Assembly: GCF_013155395.1 (NCBI RefSeq)
Contig: NZ_JABJWC010000020.1
Location: 1 to 62,522, forward strand
Reading direction: 5' to 3'
DNA length: 62,522 bases
DNA from: Komagataeibacter melomenusus
GTDB taxonomy: Bacteria; Pseudomonadota; Alphaproteobacteria; Acetobacterales; Acetobacteraceae
Shown piece by piece: positions 27,867-37,073 of this stretch. Made by a program: the position numbers and the translations under genes. The notes under the pieces were generated by a model. It had not been told where the DNA came from. It saw nothing but the letters and a program-made list of their open reading frames with translations, and searched no databases. Each line of letters begins with the position of its first letter. Position 1 is the stretch's first letter.

Positions 27867-28128
27867 TGCTGTTCAGGCCTCCTGCTGCCTGTATGTGCGT
27901 TAAGGGCCACCCCGGAGCGGAGCAGCATGAATTAACGGGGGGTGACGCTACATCTCCCACCGTTTTCTGTGCAAGTCATGTTCCGTGGCAGGGTGGCCAG
28001 CCATGAGCCAGATCATGAACCTGTTTTTTTTATGGCAATATCGCCCTGGCAGCGGAAAAAATTACGCACAAAAAGCCACGTTGATCTTGCCAAATCCCGC
28101 GACATGCGCGAGATCAGGGGCTGCCTGC

Positions 28129-28202
28129 GCGCCCGTAGCTCAATTGGTTAGAGCGGGCCGCTCATAACGGCTTGGTTGCGGGTTCAAGTCCTGCCGGGCG
28201 CA
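28129..28202 (+). tRNA. tRNA with CAT anticodon, probably tRNA-Ile2
   Basis: A complete cloverleaf folds: acceptor GCGCCCG/CGGGCGC, D-stem GCTC/GAGC, anticodon stem GGCCG/CGGCT with loop CTCATAA (anticodon CAT), T-stem GCGGG/CCTGC with loop TTCAAGT and discriminator A. G1-C72 excludes initiator tRNA. The TTGGTT variable region and overall pattern look more like the lysidine-modified isoleucine tRNA (reads AUA) than elongator methionine, but this is a judgement. CCA is not encoded. Confidence 0.93.
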
Positions 28203-28301
28203 GGCTTTTCAGCATGCGGCACGGCGGGCATGCCCCGATTGTAGCCCATGCCGTGCGCTGACTTGACCATTTTCTCACCAGTTTATCAGGAGCCGACCGT
28301 C

Positions 28302-29981
28302 ATGGCCGCCACGCAATATGTCTATGTGATGAAGGACCTGACCAAGGCGTATCCGGGTGGGCGTGAGGTCTTCAAGGGCATTACCCTGTCCTTCCTGCCG
28401 GGTGTCAAGATTGGCGTGCTCGGCGTCAACGGTGCCGGCAAGTCGACGCTGCTCAAGATCATGGCAGGCGTGGAAAAGGAATTCGGCGGCGAGGCCTGGG
28501 CGGCCGAGGGCGCGCGCGTGGGCTACCTCGAGCAGGAGCCCAAGCTCGATGAAAGCCTGACCGTTGGCGAGAACGTGGCCTTGGGCTTTGGCGAGCTGAA
28601 GAAGGCCGTGGACCGCTTCAACGAGATCTCGATGAAGTTCGCCGAGCCCATGAGCGATGACGAGATGAACACCCTGCTGGCTGAACAGGCCGAACTGCAG
28701 GAAGTGATCGACGCGGGCGATGGCTGGGAACTCGACCGCAAGCTCGAGATCGCGCTCGAGGCCCTGCGCTGCCCGCCAGCCGACAGCCCGGTGGACAAGC
28801 TCTCCGGTGGTGAGCGCCGCCGTGTTGCGCTGTGCCGCCTGCTGCTTGAAAAGCCCGACCTGCTGCTGCTCGATGAGCCGACCAACCACCTTGATGCGGA
28901 AAGCGTGTCCTGGCTGGAAAAGACGCTGCGTGACTACGAAGGCACCGTGATGGTCATTACCCATGACCGTTACTTCCTCGATAACGTCACCAACTGGATT
29001 TTGGAACTCGAGCGTGGCCGTGGCTATCCGTTCGAGGGCAACTACTCCTCCTGGCTGACCCAGAAGCGCAAGCGCCTGGCGCAGGAGGAAAAAGAAGAGA
29101 GTGCCCGCCAGCGCGCCCTTGCCGCCGAGCAGGAATGGATCGGCTCCTCGCCCAAGGCCCGCCAGGCCAAGAGCAAGTCGCGTATCGCGCGCTATGAGGA
29201 AATGCTGGCCCAGAACAACGAGAAGGCGAACGGCGTGGCCGATATCGTCATTCCGCCCGGCCCCCGCCTTGGCAGCACGGTGATCGAGGCCGAGGACCTG
29301 CGCAAGGGCTTTGGCAACCGCCTGCTGATCGATGACCTGAACTTCAAGCTGCCGCCGGGCGGCATCGTGGGCGTGATCGGGCCGAACGGCGCGGGCAAGT
29401 CCACCCTGTTCAAGATGATCATGGGGCAGGAAACACCCGATAGCGGCAAGCTTGTTATCGGGGACACGGTCAAGCTCGGCTACGTGGACCAGTCGCGCTT
29501 CAGCCTTGATGACGACAAGACCGTGTGGGAGGAAATCTCCGGCGGGACCGACGTGATCTACCTTGGCAAGCGCGCCGTGCCGTCGCGCGCCTATGTCGGC
29601 GCCTTCAACTTCAAGGGTGCTGACCAGCAGAAGAAGGTGGGCGTGCTCTCGGGTGGTGAGCGCAACCGCGTGCATCTGGCCAAGATGCTGCGGCAGGAAA
29701 GCAACGTGATCCTGCTCGATGAGCCGACCAACGACCTTGATGTCGATACGCTGCGCGCGCTGGAGGAGGCCTTGGCCGAATTCGCGGGCTGTGCCGTCAT
29801 CATCAGCCATGACCGCTGGTTCCTTGACCGTCTGGCCACCCATATCCTCGCCTTTGAGGGCGACAGCCACGTGGAATGGTTCGAGGGTAACTTCCAGGCC
29901 TATGAGGAAGACAAGCGCCGCCGCCTGGGCCCGGATGCAACCGAGCCGAGCCGCATCAAGTACCGCCCCATCGAGCGCTGA
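28302..29981 (+). CDS. ettA: Energy-dependent translational throttle protein EttA
   Basis: A 559-residue ABC-F protein with two ATPase domains and no membrane spans. The opening [20 protein letters not shown] is typical of EttA. Walker A motifs are GVNGAGKST (about residue 45) and GPNGAGKST (about 360); signatures are [15 protein letters not shown] and [15 protein letters not shown]; Walker B regions read [12 protein letters not shown] and [12 protein letters not shown]. It binds the ribosomal E site and responds to the ATP/ADP ratio. The ATG at 28302 has AGGAG about 9 bases upstream and gives a length close to E. coli EttA (555). Confidence 0.96.
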   Translation: MAATQYVYVMKDLTKAYPGGREVFKGITLSFLPGVKIGVLGVNGAGKSTLLKIMAGVEKEFGGEAWAAEGARVGYLEQEPKLDESLTVGENVALGFGELKKAVDRFNEISMKFAEPMSDDEMNTLLAEQAELQEVIDAGDGWELDRKLEIALEALRCPPADSPVDKLSGGERRRVALCRLLLEKPDLLLLDEPTNHLDAESVSWLEKTLRDYEGTVMVITHDRYFLDNVTNWILELERGRGYPFEGNYSSWLTQKRKRLAQEEKEESARQRALAAEQEWIGSSPKARQAKSKSRIARYEEMLAQNNEKANGVADIVIPPGPRLGSTVIEAEDLRKGFGNRLLIDDLNFKLPPGGIVGVIGPNGAGKSTLFKMIMGQETPDSGKLVIGDTVKLGYVDQSRFSLDDDKTVWEEISGGTDVIYLGKRAVPSRAYVGAFNFKGADQQKKVGVLSGGERNRVHLAKMLRQESNVILLDEPTNDLDVDTLRALEEALAEFAGCAVIISHDRWFLDRLATHILAFEGDSHVEWFEGNFQAYEEDKRRRLGPDATEPSRIKYRPIER

Positions 29982-30056
29982 TTCCATTTGCCATCAGCCC
30001 CATTATCTGCCTTCAATAAAGACCGGGTTCACGCACCGGCTCTGGGGGAGGCAGTC

Positions 30057-30587
30057 ATGGGATGTCGATATAACATACAGACAGGCCACCTGCAGCTTGA
30101 TCCGGTCTCATGGACCGACCTTGAGGACGTGGTGCGGCTCAAGGCCAGCGCTGGCGTGACCGGGCGGCTGGCGGGCGGCGTATGCAACCGCATGCTGAGC
30201 GAGCAGGACATGCTGACCGACCTCATGAGCTGGGGCCGCGCAGGCGTGGGCATGTTTGCCGTGCGCCAGCAGGGGCGCTTCATCGGGCTGGCTGGCGTGC
30301 AGCCTTCGGCCACGGCGCCTGACTGCCATGAATTACAGTTCACCATGGTGCCCGGTGCGCGTGACACGGCGCTATCACGTGAGGCCGCCACCACGGCGCT
30401 GGCCTTTGCGCATGATGCGGGGGTGAGCCGCGTCATTGCCTATGTGCGCGAACATGACATCGTGGCCCGGCAGGTTTTTGGCGGGGCAGGCATGAGTGTG
30501 TGCGCCGACCGGCCTGAAGGCTGTGGGCCGGATATCCTGCTCTATCATAGCCTGCGTGGCGCGCCTTCAGGGGCCAGCCTGCATTGA
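30057..30587 (+). CDS. GNAT-family acetyltransferase-like protein
   Basis: A 176-residue protein of the RimJ/RimL-like GNAT type. The middle reads GMFAVRQQGRFIGLAGVQPS (strands 2-3), followed by HELQFTMVPGARDTALSREA, where the acetyl-CoA loop is expected although the usual Q/RxxGxG/A is only loosely kept, then ALAFAHDAGVSRVIAYVREH and VARQVFGGAGM. GGGGAGG lies 6 bases before the ATG. It follows ettA after 75 bases and may be cotranscribed. The substrate is unknown. Confidence 0.75.
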   Translation: MGCRYNIQTGHLQLDPVSWTDLEDVVRLKASAGVTGRLAGGVCNRMLSEQDMLTDLMSWGRAGVGMFAVRQQGRFIGLAGVQPSATAPDCHELQFTMVPGARDTALSREAATTALAFAHDAGVSRVIAYVREHDIVARQVFGGAGMSVCADRPEGCGPDILLYHSLRGAPSGASLH

Positions 30588-30588
30588 T

Positions 30589-30629
30589 GAAAAGTTCTTG
30601 GGTGTCGCCTTTTTCCAAAAGAGGCAGCC
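30589..30629. repeat. Left half of the dispersed double-hairpin repeat
   Basis: AAAAGTTCTTGGGTGTCGCC, then TTTTTCCAAAAGAGGCAG: the left arm and a decayed GCCGCC hairpin. The second hairpin and the right arm are missing. It follows the GNAT stop codon. Confidence 0.75.
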
Positions 30630-30710
30630 TGGCTGTGGGCGAAAGTAATCGTTTCCTGTCCGTATTATTTCTGTAAACTCGCTCCCTTGATTCTTCGGGG
30701 AGATTGACGG

Positions 30711-31694
30711 GTGAAAAGACTTTCTGCGGCGCTGGCCTGTCTGCTGTGTTCTGTAGCGGTGCCGGCCCATGCGGCTGATCCGGTGCTGGTCATTCATGGT
30801 GGGGCGGGCGTGATCCGCAAGGATATGACACCCGCGCGTGAAAAAGCGGTCAGGGCCGCGCTTAAACGCGCGTTGCGCACCGGTTATGCCAGGCTGAAAG
30901 CGGGCAGGCCCGCTGTCGAGGCTGTTGAAGCCGCCGTGCAGGTGCTTGAGGATAACCCTGAATTCAATGCAGGCAAGGGCGCGGTCTTTACGCATGACGG
31001 CCAGAACGAAATGGATGCGGCCATCATGGATGGCGCGACATTGCAGGCAGGCGCGATTGCGGGGGTGAAGCATGTACGCAACCCCATAACGCTGGCTACT
31101 GCCGTCATGATGCATTCACCCCATGTGTTCCTGATTGGCGATGGCGCGGAAGCCTTTGCCAGAACACAGGGCATTGCGCTGGTGGATACCGCCTATTTCC
31201 GCACGGACCGCCGCTGGGCGCAGTTGCAGGAGGCACTGGAGAAGGACCGGCAGAAGCAGGCGCAGGAAGCCGATACCCATCATGGCACGGTGGGCGCCGT
31301 GGCGCTTGACCGCAACGGCCACCTGGCCGCGGCAACCTCGACAGGGGGCCTGACAGACAAGATGTGGGGCCGCGTGGGCGATTCGCCCATCATCGGCGCG
31401 GGTACATACGCCAATGCAGGCTGCGCCATGTCAGGCACGGGCTGGGGCGAATATTACATTCGCACGGTTGCTGCCCATGAAATCTGCATGCGGGTGACGA
31501 TGATGCACGAGCCGCTGGCACAGGCGGCCGATGAAGTGATCAACCACGAAATCCCCGCCCTTGGCGGCGATGGCGGCGCGATCCTGGTTGATGACAAAGG
31601 CAATATCGCCATGCCCTTCAATACCGATGGCATGTACCGGGGCTGGATGACGCATGATGGCGTGGTCCATGTCGCCATCCTGAAAGGGGACTGA
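30711..31694 (+). CDS. Exported isoaspartyl peptidase/L-asparaginase
   Basis: A 327-residue Ntn-hydrolase of the IaaA (plant-type asparaginase) family. Residues 1-21 are a signal peptide (KRLSAALACLLCSVAVPAHA), so it should act in the periplasm, unlike cytoplasmic E. coli IaaA. VLVIHGGAGVIRKDM, PEFNAGKGAVFTHDGQNEMD (an oxyanion and substrate region) and HHGTVGAVALD are clear; Thr193 in HGTVGAVA is the autocleavage site and nucleophile. GCAMSGTGWGEYYIRTVAAH and GGDGGAILVD close the fold. GTG start with GGGGAG 8 bases upstream. It probably removes isoaspartyl residues from imported peptides. Confidence 0.93.
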   Translation: MKRLSAALACLLCSVAVPAHAADPVLVIHGGAGVIRKDMTPAREKAVRAALKRALRTGYARLKAGRPAVEAVEAAVQVLEDNPEFNAGKGAVFTHDGQNEMDAAIMDGATLQAGAIAGVKHVRNPITLATAVMMHSPHVFLIGDGAEAFARTQGIALVDTAYFRTDRRWAQLQEALEKDRQKQAQEADTHHGTVGAVALDRNGHLAAATSTGGLTDKMWGRVGDSPIIGAGTYANAGCAMSGTGWGEYYIRTVAAHEICMRVTMMHEPLAQAADEVINHEIPALGGDGGAILVDDKGNIAMPFNTDGMYRGWMTHDGVVHVAILKGD

Positions 31695-31714
31695 TCCTTC
31701 ACGGCCCCATAGGG

Positions 31715-31960
31715 TCATGGGGTCTGTTGCAGCACACATTGACCGTGTTTGAGCTGGCATATCGGGTTGAAGCGCCAGGCATCCGTTTCGTGGTTGGCGG
31801 CGCGCAGCTCATTGTAGTTGTATTGGTCGGTAGACACGGTCTTTTTTATGAAATGGTCGATATAGTTCTCGCTTGCAGTCGGGTGCGCAGCCTTTATCAA
31901 TACGAATATGTCGAACGACATGATCAATAATGAAAAGAAAATAATCAATTTTTTTGGCAT
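31715..31960 (-). CDS. Small single-span membrane protein
   Basis: An 81-residue protein: MPKKLIIFFSLLIMSFDIFV forms an N-terminal signal anchor or uncleaved signal, followed by about 55 polar residues with two Cys (ICQL, QCVL). GAGG lies 9 bases upstream of the ATG. It follows the PIG-V-like gene after 17 bases on the same strand and shares its A+T-rich composition, so it is probably the third gene of that unit. No family recognised. Confidence 0.6.
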   Translation of the reverse strand: MPKKLIIFFSLLIMSFDIFVLIKAAHPTASENYIDHFIKKTVSTDQYNYNELRAANHETDAWRFNPICQLKHGQCVLQQTP

Positions 31961-31977
31961 CGTGCCAGAAACCTCGC

Positions 31978-33060
31978 CTAGAAAAAGTAGTGCGAATTGT
32001 TGAACCACATGGCTGAAATGGCCATGTTCAGGAAAAACAGGCATAAAACCGTGTAGTTTCTGAAATTATTGCTTTTGTTGTCAAATATATGGCAGAAAAT
32101 CATAACGAACAGAGGGTTCCCCATGATGTATCGATGCAGGGAATCAACGCCTGAACTCAGGGCCACAAGGAAAGTGACCAGCAGGACCGATGTTTCCAGA
32201 TACATGCGCTTCCTGAAACCGTAATACAGGAAAAACATGTCGATAAAAGCCGAGATCACCCCATTGATCCGGTGGCGGTGTGTAATGGAGTCGATGATCC
32301 AGGCGCCGGGAAAGCGGAAATAGCGCCCCCAGTTACTTTGCATGTGCGAAAATGCCAGCGCATCGCCTGTCAGGTAATAAAGATAGAGCATGTAAAGGGA
32401 CAGGCCCAGGCTTGCGATCATGACCGGGAAAGCGCCGTTTAAAAAACCGTTCAGATCCCGGGTTTTAAGCGCATTGAGCATAAGATAGCCGCTACATGTT
32501 CCCACCAGCAGGATGCCTGTGGGGCGTGTCAGGGTTACCAGGAAAGCGCAGACAAAGAGCGGCATATATTTCCGCTCGCGTGTCAGGTAGAGAATGAATA
32601 TGGTGAGTATGCCATATATGCATTCAGTATATTGTATTTTATACCAAAGAGAGAATGGCGCGAGACAGAGTAGTATTATAAAAAGATAACACTTACTTTG
32701 ACTTATAAACCTTCTATAATATAAGGCTGAAACCGTGACCATCAGGAAAAACAGCGCCTGATTGACAAGCAGCGCCGAGGCTTCAGCACTCAGGCCCGTG
32801 AGATACCGGACAGACGCTGCAATTCCGGGGAAAAGGGGAAAGAACGGCCATGCGGCTTTGCCCATCTGGTAAGGGACCAGATAGGTCTGGGGCCTGTATC
32901 CGTGCAGGATGATATCCCTGTACCACAGGCAGTCCCATTTGCAGGTACTATAGGTCAGGCCCCCAAACGGGATTGTCTGGAGGTCGAAGATGGCAAGGGA
33001 CAGGGCAGATATGATAAATGAAAAAAGGAATATTTTATTTTTATAAAGATCTTTTTTCAC
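31978..33060 (-). CDS. PIG-V-like membrane mannosyltransferase
   Basis: A 360-residue GT-C-type membrane enzyme with about nine spans. The first loop reads TCKWDCLWYRDIILHGY and then AAWPFFPLFPGIA; the WDxxWY and AWFPxFP patterns are characteristic of the PIG-V (GT76) family and its bacterial relatives, where acidic residues of the first loop are catalytic. Such enzymes use a polyprenyl-phosphate sugar donor on the outer face of the membrane. GTG start directly behind the GtrB-like stop (33065), so the two are coupled. It is unusually A+T-rich, especially 32560-32720, and may be horizontally acquired. Confidence 0.8.
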   Translation of the reverse strand: MKKDLYKNKIFLFSFIISALSLAIFDLQTIPFGGLTYSTCKWDCLWYRDIILHGYRPQTYLVPYQMGKAAWPFFPLFPGIAASVRYLTGLSAEASALLVNQALFFLMVTVSALYYRRFISQSKCYLFIILLCLAPFSLWYKIQYTECIYGILTIFILYLTRERKYMPLFVCAFLVTLTRPTGILLVGTCSGYLMLNALKTRDLNGFLNGAFPVMIASLGLSLYMLYLYYLTGDALAFSHMQSNWGRYFRFPGAWIIDSITHRHRINGVISAFIDMFFLYYGFRKRMYLETSVLLVTFLVALSSGVDSLHRYIMGNPLFVMIFCHIFDNKSNNFRNYTVLCLFFLNMAISAMWFNNSHYFF

Positions 33061-33064
33061 TGCC

Positions 33065-34033
33065 TTAGTCCCATTTTTTTGAATTATTTACATACCGCTC
33101 TACAATATATAATGGGCGTTGCTTGGTTTCATTAAATACACGACCCAGATATTCCCCTATGATGCCCATTGCCATGAGCTGTATCCCCCCCAGAAACAGG
33201 ATGGCCGTCATGAGGCTGGGATAACCTGAAACGCTATTGCCGAAAATCAGGGTTCTGATCAGCAGGAACGTGCCATAAAACAGCGCAACAGTGGATGTGA
33301 TCAGGCCGATATAGGTGGCGATCTTGAGGGGAACGGTGGTGAAGGAGGTAATGCCTTCAAGCGCGAAATTCCACAGTTTCCAGTAATTGAAGCTGCTGTA
33401 GCCGCCGTAGCGCGCATCGCGGTCATATAAAACGGCCCGGCTGGGAAAGCCAATCCAGGCGAACAGCCCTTTCATGAAGCGATGGCGCTCGCGCAGCGAG
33501 AGGAGGGCATCAAGCGCGCGGCGGCTGATCAGGCGGAAATCACCCGTATCGGGCGGAATGGTGATGCGGTTGCTCAGGCCGACCATAACGCGGTAGAACA
33601 CAAAGGCGGTAAGGCGCTTCAGCCAGCTATCCGTTTTTCTGGAGCGCCGCTGCGCATAGACCGTGTCCACGTCCTTATAGGCGGCGATCAGATCCGTGAT
33701 GACTTCCGGCGGGTCCTGCAGGTCGGCATCGATGATGATGACCGCATCCGTTCCCCGCGCGTGATCAAGCCCTGCGGTGAGGCAGATTTCCTTGCCAAAA
33801 TTGCGCGACAGGTTGAGATAGGCGATGTTGTCGGCCTTCTCCCCCAGGGCCGTGATGACTTCAGCCGTATCATCGGTCGAGCCGTCATTGACATACACGA
33901 CTTCCCACGTCTTCCCTGTCATCTGCATGACATTGAAGAGGCGTTCATGGAACACACGCAGGTTTTCCCCTTCATTGTAACAGGGAACAACGACGCTGTA
34001 TTCCGGAAGCGGCAGGGACTCTTTGGACGTCAT
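33065..34033 (-). CDS. GtrB-like polyprenyl-phosphate glycosyltransferase
   Basis: A 322-residue GT2 enzyme with C-terminal membrane spans. PEYSVVVPCYNEGENLRVFH, WEVVYVNDGSTDDTAEV, LNLSRNFGKEICLTAGLDHA and IIIDADLQDPPEVI are the nucleotide-sugar and metal-binding motifs of the GtrB/DPM1/ArnC group. Two hydrophobic helices follow (about residues 230-300). These enzymes charge undecaprenyl phosphate with a sugar on the cytoplasmic side. The product would feed the PIG-V-like enzyme next to it, and possibly the GtrII-like enzyme at 14740-16341. No GtrA-type flippase is visible nearby. No strong ribosome site precedes the ATG. Confidence 0.9.
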   Translation of the reverse strand: MTSKESLPLPEYSVVVPCYNEGENLRVFHERLFNVMQMTGKTWEVVYVNDGSTDDTAEVITALGEKADNIAYLNLSRNFGKEICLTAGLDHARGTDAVIIIDADLQDPPEVITDLIAAYKDVDTVYAQRRSRKTDSWLKRLTAFVFYRVMVGLSNRITIPPDTGDFRLISRRALDALLSLRERHRFMKGLFAWIGFPSRAVLYDRDARYGGYSSFNYWKLWNFALEGITSFTTVPLKIATYIGLITSTVALFYGTFLLIRTLIFGNSVSGYPSLMTAILFLGGIQLMAMGIIGEYLGRVFNETKQRPLYIVERYVNNSKKWD

Positions 34034-34237
34034 GAAGCTGAAGACAATATGGGCATGGGGTTAATCGACGCACAGGAGGGGTTTGAGCATACTTTCTGCG
34101 TTATCGCAAAAAACATCGGTGCAAAAATCCCGTAAAATGAAGAGGGAAGACTTCCTGCATCGCGCCATGCGGCGGCCCCTTATGGCATATCAGGCACCCG
34201 GACATCAAACGGCTAATGGGTCCGTGCCGCCATCATT

Positions 34238-34262
34238 AAAAAAGCCGGCGTGAAACCGGCTT
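34238..34262 (-). terminator. Rho-independent terminator of the mlaA-mlaC unit
   Basis: On the minus strand the stem AAGCCGG/CCGGCTT (7 pairs) is followed by six U residues. It lies about 40 bases beyond the mlaC stop. On the plus strand a neighbouring hairpin (34277-34296, CCTGCCCC/GGGGCAGG followed by seven T) would stop transcription coming the other way. Confidence 0.85.
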
Positions 34263-34276
34263 GTCTATGCGCCATG

Positions 34277-34303
34277 CCTGCCCCCGCAGGGGCAGGTTTT
34301 TTT
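34277..34303 (+). terminator. Plus-strand terminator overlapping the end of mlaC
   Basis: CCTGCCCC-CGCA-GGGGCAGG with a run of seven T. No plus-strand gene ends just before it, so it may stop antisense transcription into mlaC, or pair with the minus-strand terminator as a bidirectional barrier. Confidence 0.7.
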
Positions 34304-34916
34304 AGTGATGGTTGGCGATCTGCTTGTCGAGCGCACGCAGCAGGGCGTCCACATTGCCGCCATTGCGTGCAATGAAGGAGCCGTAATCCTGCCGCTGGGT
34401 CAGGCGCAGGCTTGCCCCTTCGCCCACCACGTCCACCACCTTGGGGCTGCCGCTGGCGGTGCTGATGATCCACTGCGTATCGGCCCCCGGCTGGCCGGGG
34501 CGGTTGATGACGGTAGAGACAGCCGTGTCATCGCCCGAGGGGGCGCTTGTGCCGACCACGAAGGTCACGCCACGATAGTCGCCGATCTTGTCGGTAATGG
34601 CGTTGACCAGCACCTGATGGAACAGCTTGATGTAGCGGGCCTGCTGGTCCGGGGTTGCGGTGCGCCAGTAGCGGCCCAGGCAGTAGCGGCCGATGGCGTC
34701 AACATCCACATACTGTTCGAGCAGGGGCAGGATGTCCTGCTTCTTTTTTTCCAGCGAGATATCGCTGTTGACCACGCCAACGAGCTTGCTGCCAAACATG
34801 GTGACGAAGGAACGGGCCTGCGCGCCGGCATCAACCGCCCATGCTGAAGCAACAGGCATGGTGGCGAGTGCTGCCAGCAGGGCCAGTGCGTGGCGACGGG
34901 GGATGAATCTCTGCAT
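34302..34916 (-). CDS. mlaC: MlaC-family phospholipid-binding protein
   Basis: A 204-residue periplasmic protein (formerly Ttg2D). Signal peptide: RRHALALLAALATMPVASAWA. The mature part follows MlaC: QARSFVTMFGSKLVGVV, EQYVDVDAIGRYCLGRYWRT with FHQVLVNAITDKI, then WIISTASGSPKVVDVVGEGA and LTQRQDYGSFIARNGGNVD. It ferries phospholipid between the MlaA complex in the outer membrane and MlaFEDB in the inner membrane. mlaA lies 19 bases upstream. The inner-membrane Mla genes are not in this window. Confidence 0.93.
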   Translation of the reverse strand: MQRFIPRRHALALLAALATMPVASAWAVDAGAQARSFVTMFGSKLVGVVNSDISLEKKKQDILPLLEQYVDVDAIGRYCLGRYWRTATPDQQARYIKLFHQVLVNAITDKIGDYRGVTFVVGTSAPSGDDTAVSTVINRPGQPGADTQWIISTASGSPKVVDVVGEGASLRLTQRQDYGSFIARNGGNVDALLRALDKQIANHH

Positions 34917-34935
34917 CGCTGTGTCCCTTTATTGG

Positions 34936-35754
34936 TTATTTCGTGTGGTACCAGTCGGGCACGGTGGCCCGGTGGTCGTTCTTTATGGCTTCGGCCATGG
35001 CCTTGCGCTGCTGCTGGTAGGCGCTGCGGATGGTGGCGTAGGGATCGAGCGAATCCTTCATCACCTGGTCAAGCGCATCGACATTGGTGGCCATGCCATT
35101 GATGGTGCCCATGATGTTGTAGGCCCAGTTGAAGGTCAGCAGCCCGTAGCCACGCGGCACGTAGTTCCATGGCGAGAGGCCCACGTCGATGCCGTAGCCG
35201 ATGCCGTCACGGAAGGAGGACGGGCCAAGCACCGGCAGGAACAGGTACGGCCCCGAGGGCACGCCCCATGTGGCCAGTGTCAGGCCGGCATCATTGTCAT
35301 GGTGCTTGTAGCCCGCATAGTTCGCCACATCGATCAGCCCGCCGATGCCGACCGTCATGTTGATGCACCAGCGCACGAAGGCGTCACCCGCGCGGCGGGG
35401 CCTGCCTGCGCCCACGTCGTTAAAGAACACCACCGGCTCGTTCATGGTCTGGTACAGGCCGCCAAACGCATTGCGCAGCGGGCGCGGCACGGCCCAGATA
35501 TAGGCCTTGGCCACCGGGCGCAGGGTGTATTTGTTGGCCCACATGGTAATGCCGAAGGCCTTGCGGTTCAGCTTTTCGTAGCGGTCGTTGGCTTCCTTGT
35601 ATTCAGCCAGGGCGTCCGGGTCGGTAGGGGGCGGGGCCGCGCATGAGGCAAGCCCCAGCAGGCCCAGCATCACCCCCACGACGCGCAGCGCCGGTCGACG
35701 CGGGGACGGGAACGGGCGGGACGACCAAGAATTCGATCCTGTCTCTGCGCGCAT
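34936..35754 (-). CDS. mlaA: MlaA/VacJ outer-membrane lipoprotein
   Basis: A 272-residue lipoprotein. The basic N-terminus and hydrophobic core end in LLGLASCAAPPP, with Cys the lipidation site. The family block is plain: NRKAFGITMWANKYTLRPVA, RNAFGGLYQTMNEPVVFFND, TWGVPSGPYLFLPVLGPSSF and RDGIGYGIDVGLSPWNYV. MlaA removes mislocalised phospholipids from the outer leaflet and passes them to MlaC. ATG at 35754 chosen; in-frame codons up to 36027 give sequence without a plausible signal. It begins the mlaA-mlaC unit. Confidence 0.94.
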   Translation of the reverse strand: MRAETGSNSWSSRPFPSPRRPALRVVGVMLGLLGLASCAAPPPTDPDALAEYKEANDRYEKLNRKAFGITMWANKYTLRPVAKAYIWAVPRPLRNAFGGLYQTMNEPVVFFNDVGAGRPRRAGDAFVRWCINMTVGIGGLIDVANYAGYKHHDNDAGLTLATWGVPSGPYLFLPVLGPSSFRDGIGYGIDVGLSPWNYVPRGYGLLTFNWAYNIMGTINGMATNVDALDQVMKDSLDPYATIRSAYQQQRKAMAEAIKNDHRATVPDWYHTK

Positions 35755-36089
35755 ACTCGTTTCCGCTTCCCTCTGTCTTCGCTTCACCGCCATGCTGGCA
35801 TGGCGGGGTGGCCCAATGTGTTTGCAAGAATCCTGAACCGGGCGATACCGCCCCTTTCTCGCGTCACTCTCTAGCATGGGATGGCTGTTGTGCAATCCGC
35901 TAGCCCGATGATGAGGGAAGATTGTGGCTGCCCTGCAGGATGCACATGGGGCTGAACCCGGCCCGGAGTGGCCGGGGTGAAGGGGATGCTGGCAGAATTG
36001 CCGCGTTGGGTGTGACGTAAAATCCACATCCCCTCAACGCCACCGCAGCGGAGCGGTGGCACCGGATCACGCTTTGTTGAACGCGCCGG
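35755..36089. other. Intergenic region between mlaA and thyX
   Basis: 335 bases without a convincing gene. It holds the mlaA promoter region and a perfect hairpin GCCACCGC-AGCGGA-GCGGTGGC (36039-36060) about 30 bases beyond the thyX stop. The hairpin lacks a U-run, so it may mark the thyX mRNA end only with other factors. Nothing else stands out. Confidence 0.6.
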
Positions 36090-37073
36090 TCAGCCCTGGC
36101 GGACCAGCCGGGGCGCGATTTCGGGGAACATCTCGCCAAGTTCGCGCGCCTCGCGCCTGCTCAGCCCGTGGGTTGCAGGATCGATATCCTGCCCACTCAT
36201 GGCCACGCGCAGCACGCGCAGCGCCGGGCCGGACAGCAGCACGGCATCGCGCATGTAGTCGGTAAACGCCTCGAAGGTGAACGGCGCCCATTTTTCCACG
36301 ATCTGCAGGATGGCGTCGGCATAGGCGCGGATTTCGTACTGGGCGTGGCTGTCGGCGCGCAGCCGCAGGAAGTGCAGCAGGTTCCACAGGTTAATCTGCC
36401 AGTAGAACTGCGTCATGATGTTGACCGGCAGGTTCATGCGCGCAAGCTCGCGGGCGATGGCCGGGCGCGCGGGGTCGCGCTTCTCGCCGTTTTCGTCTTC
36501 GTTGAGCAGGTCGAGATAGTGGTCGTAGCACCGCGCGGCGTCATCACGCAGGATGTCGAGCACCTGCTGTGCCTGCTCGGGCGGCAGGGCATCGGCGCGG
36601 CCCTGCTTGTTGCTGGTGGACTGGGTGGCGATGTCCTCGGGGCGGGGGAAGTAGAATTCCTTCTCCAGCACGGAGTAGCGCGCCGAGTATTCATTGATGC
36701 TGGCCGTGCGGTGGCGGAACCACTGGCGGGTGACGAAAATGGGCGCGCGCACATGCAGCTTGATCACGGCCAGTTCGAACGGGCTGGTGTGGCGGTGGCG
36801 CATGAGGTAGCGGATCAGGCCCCGGTCATCGGACGTGCTGCGCGTGCCCTTGCCGTAGGAGACGCGCGCGCCCTGCACGATGCCGCTATCGCCGCCCATG
36901 TAGTCCACCGCGCGCACGAATCCGGTCTCGAGCACCGGAATGGGGGAATACAGCACGTCTTCCACTGCGGGCACGACCAGGCGGCGGGTCTGGGCCCATC
37001 CGGCGCGGGCTGCCTCGATGGCTGATTTCTGCTCGCTGGAAAACATGTGTTCTACCGCCTCGCTCATATGCAT
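36090..37073 (-). CDS. thyX: Flavin-dependent thymidylate synthase
   Basis: A 327-residue enzyme that makes dTMP from dUMP with FAD, methylene-THF and NADPH. The ThyX motif RHRTASINEYSARYS (RHRx7S) is intact. GARVSYGKGTRSTSDD and YLMRHRHTSPFELAVIKLHV, VTRQWFRHR complete the FAD and dUMP sites, and WQINLWNLLHFLRLRADSHA the C-terminal helix. It is longer than the compact ThyX of Thermotoga, as usual for Alphaproteobacteria. The start could be ATG 37073 or 37067, and the frame extends to 37094. thyA is not in the window. Confidence 0.95.
   Translation of the reverse strand: MHMSEAVEHMFSSEQKSAIEAARAGWAQTRRLVVPAVEDVLYSPIPVLETGFVRAVDYMGGDSGIVQGARVSYGKGTRSTSDDRGLIRYLMRHRHTSPFELAVIKLHVRAPIFVTRQWFRHRTASINEYSARYSVLEKEFYFPRPEDIATQSTSNKQGRADALPPEQAQQVLDILRDDAARCYDHYLDLLNEDENGEKRDPARPAIARELARMNLPVNIMTQFYWQINLWNLLHFLRLRADSHAQYEIRAYADAILQIVEKWAPFTFEAFTDYMRDAVLLSGPALRVLRVAMSGQDIDPATHGLSRREARELGEMFPEIAPRLVRQG

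Noticed and set aside
36039-36060. Hairpin behind thyX as a Rho-independent terminator
   Set aside because: The stem GCCACCGC/GCGGTGGC is perfect but not followed by a U-run on either strand, so it is recorded only as a hairpin.
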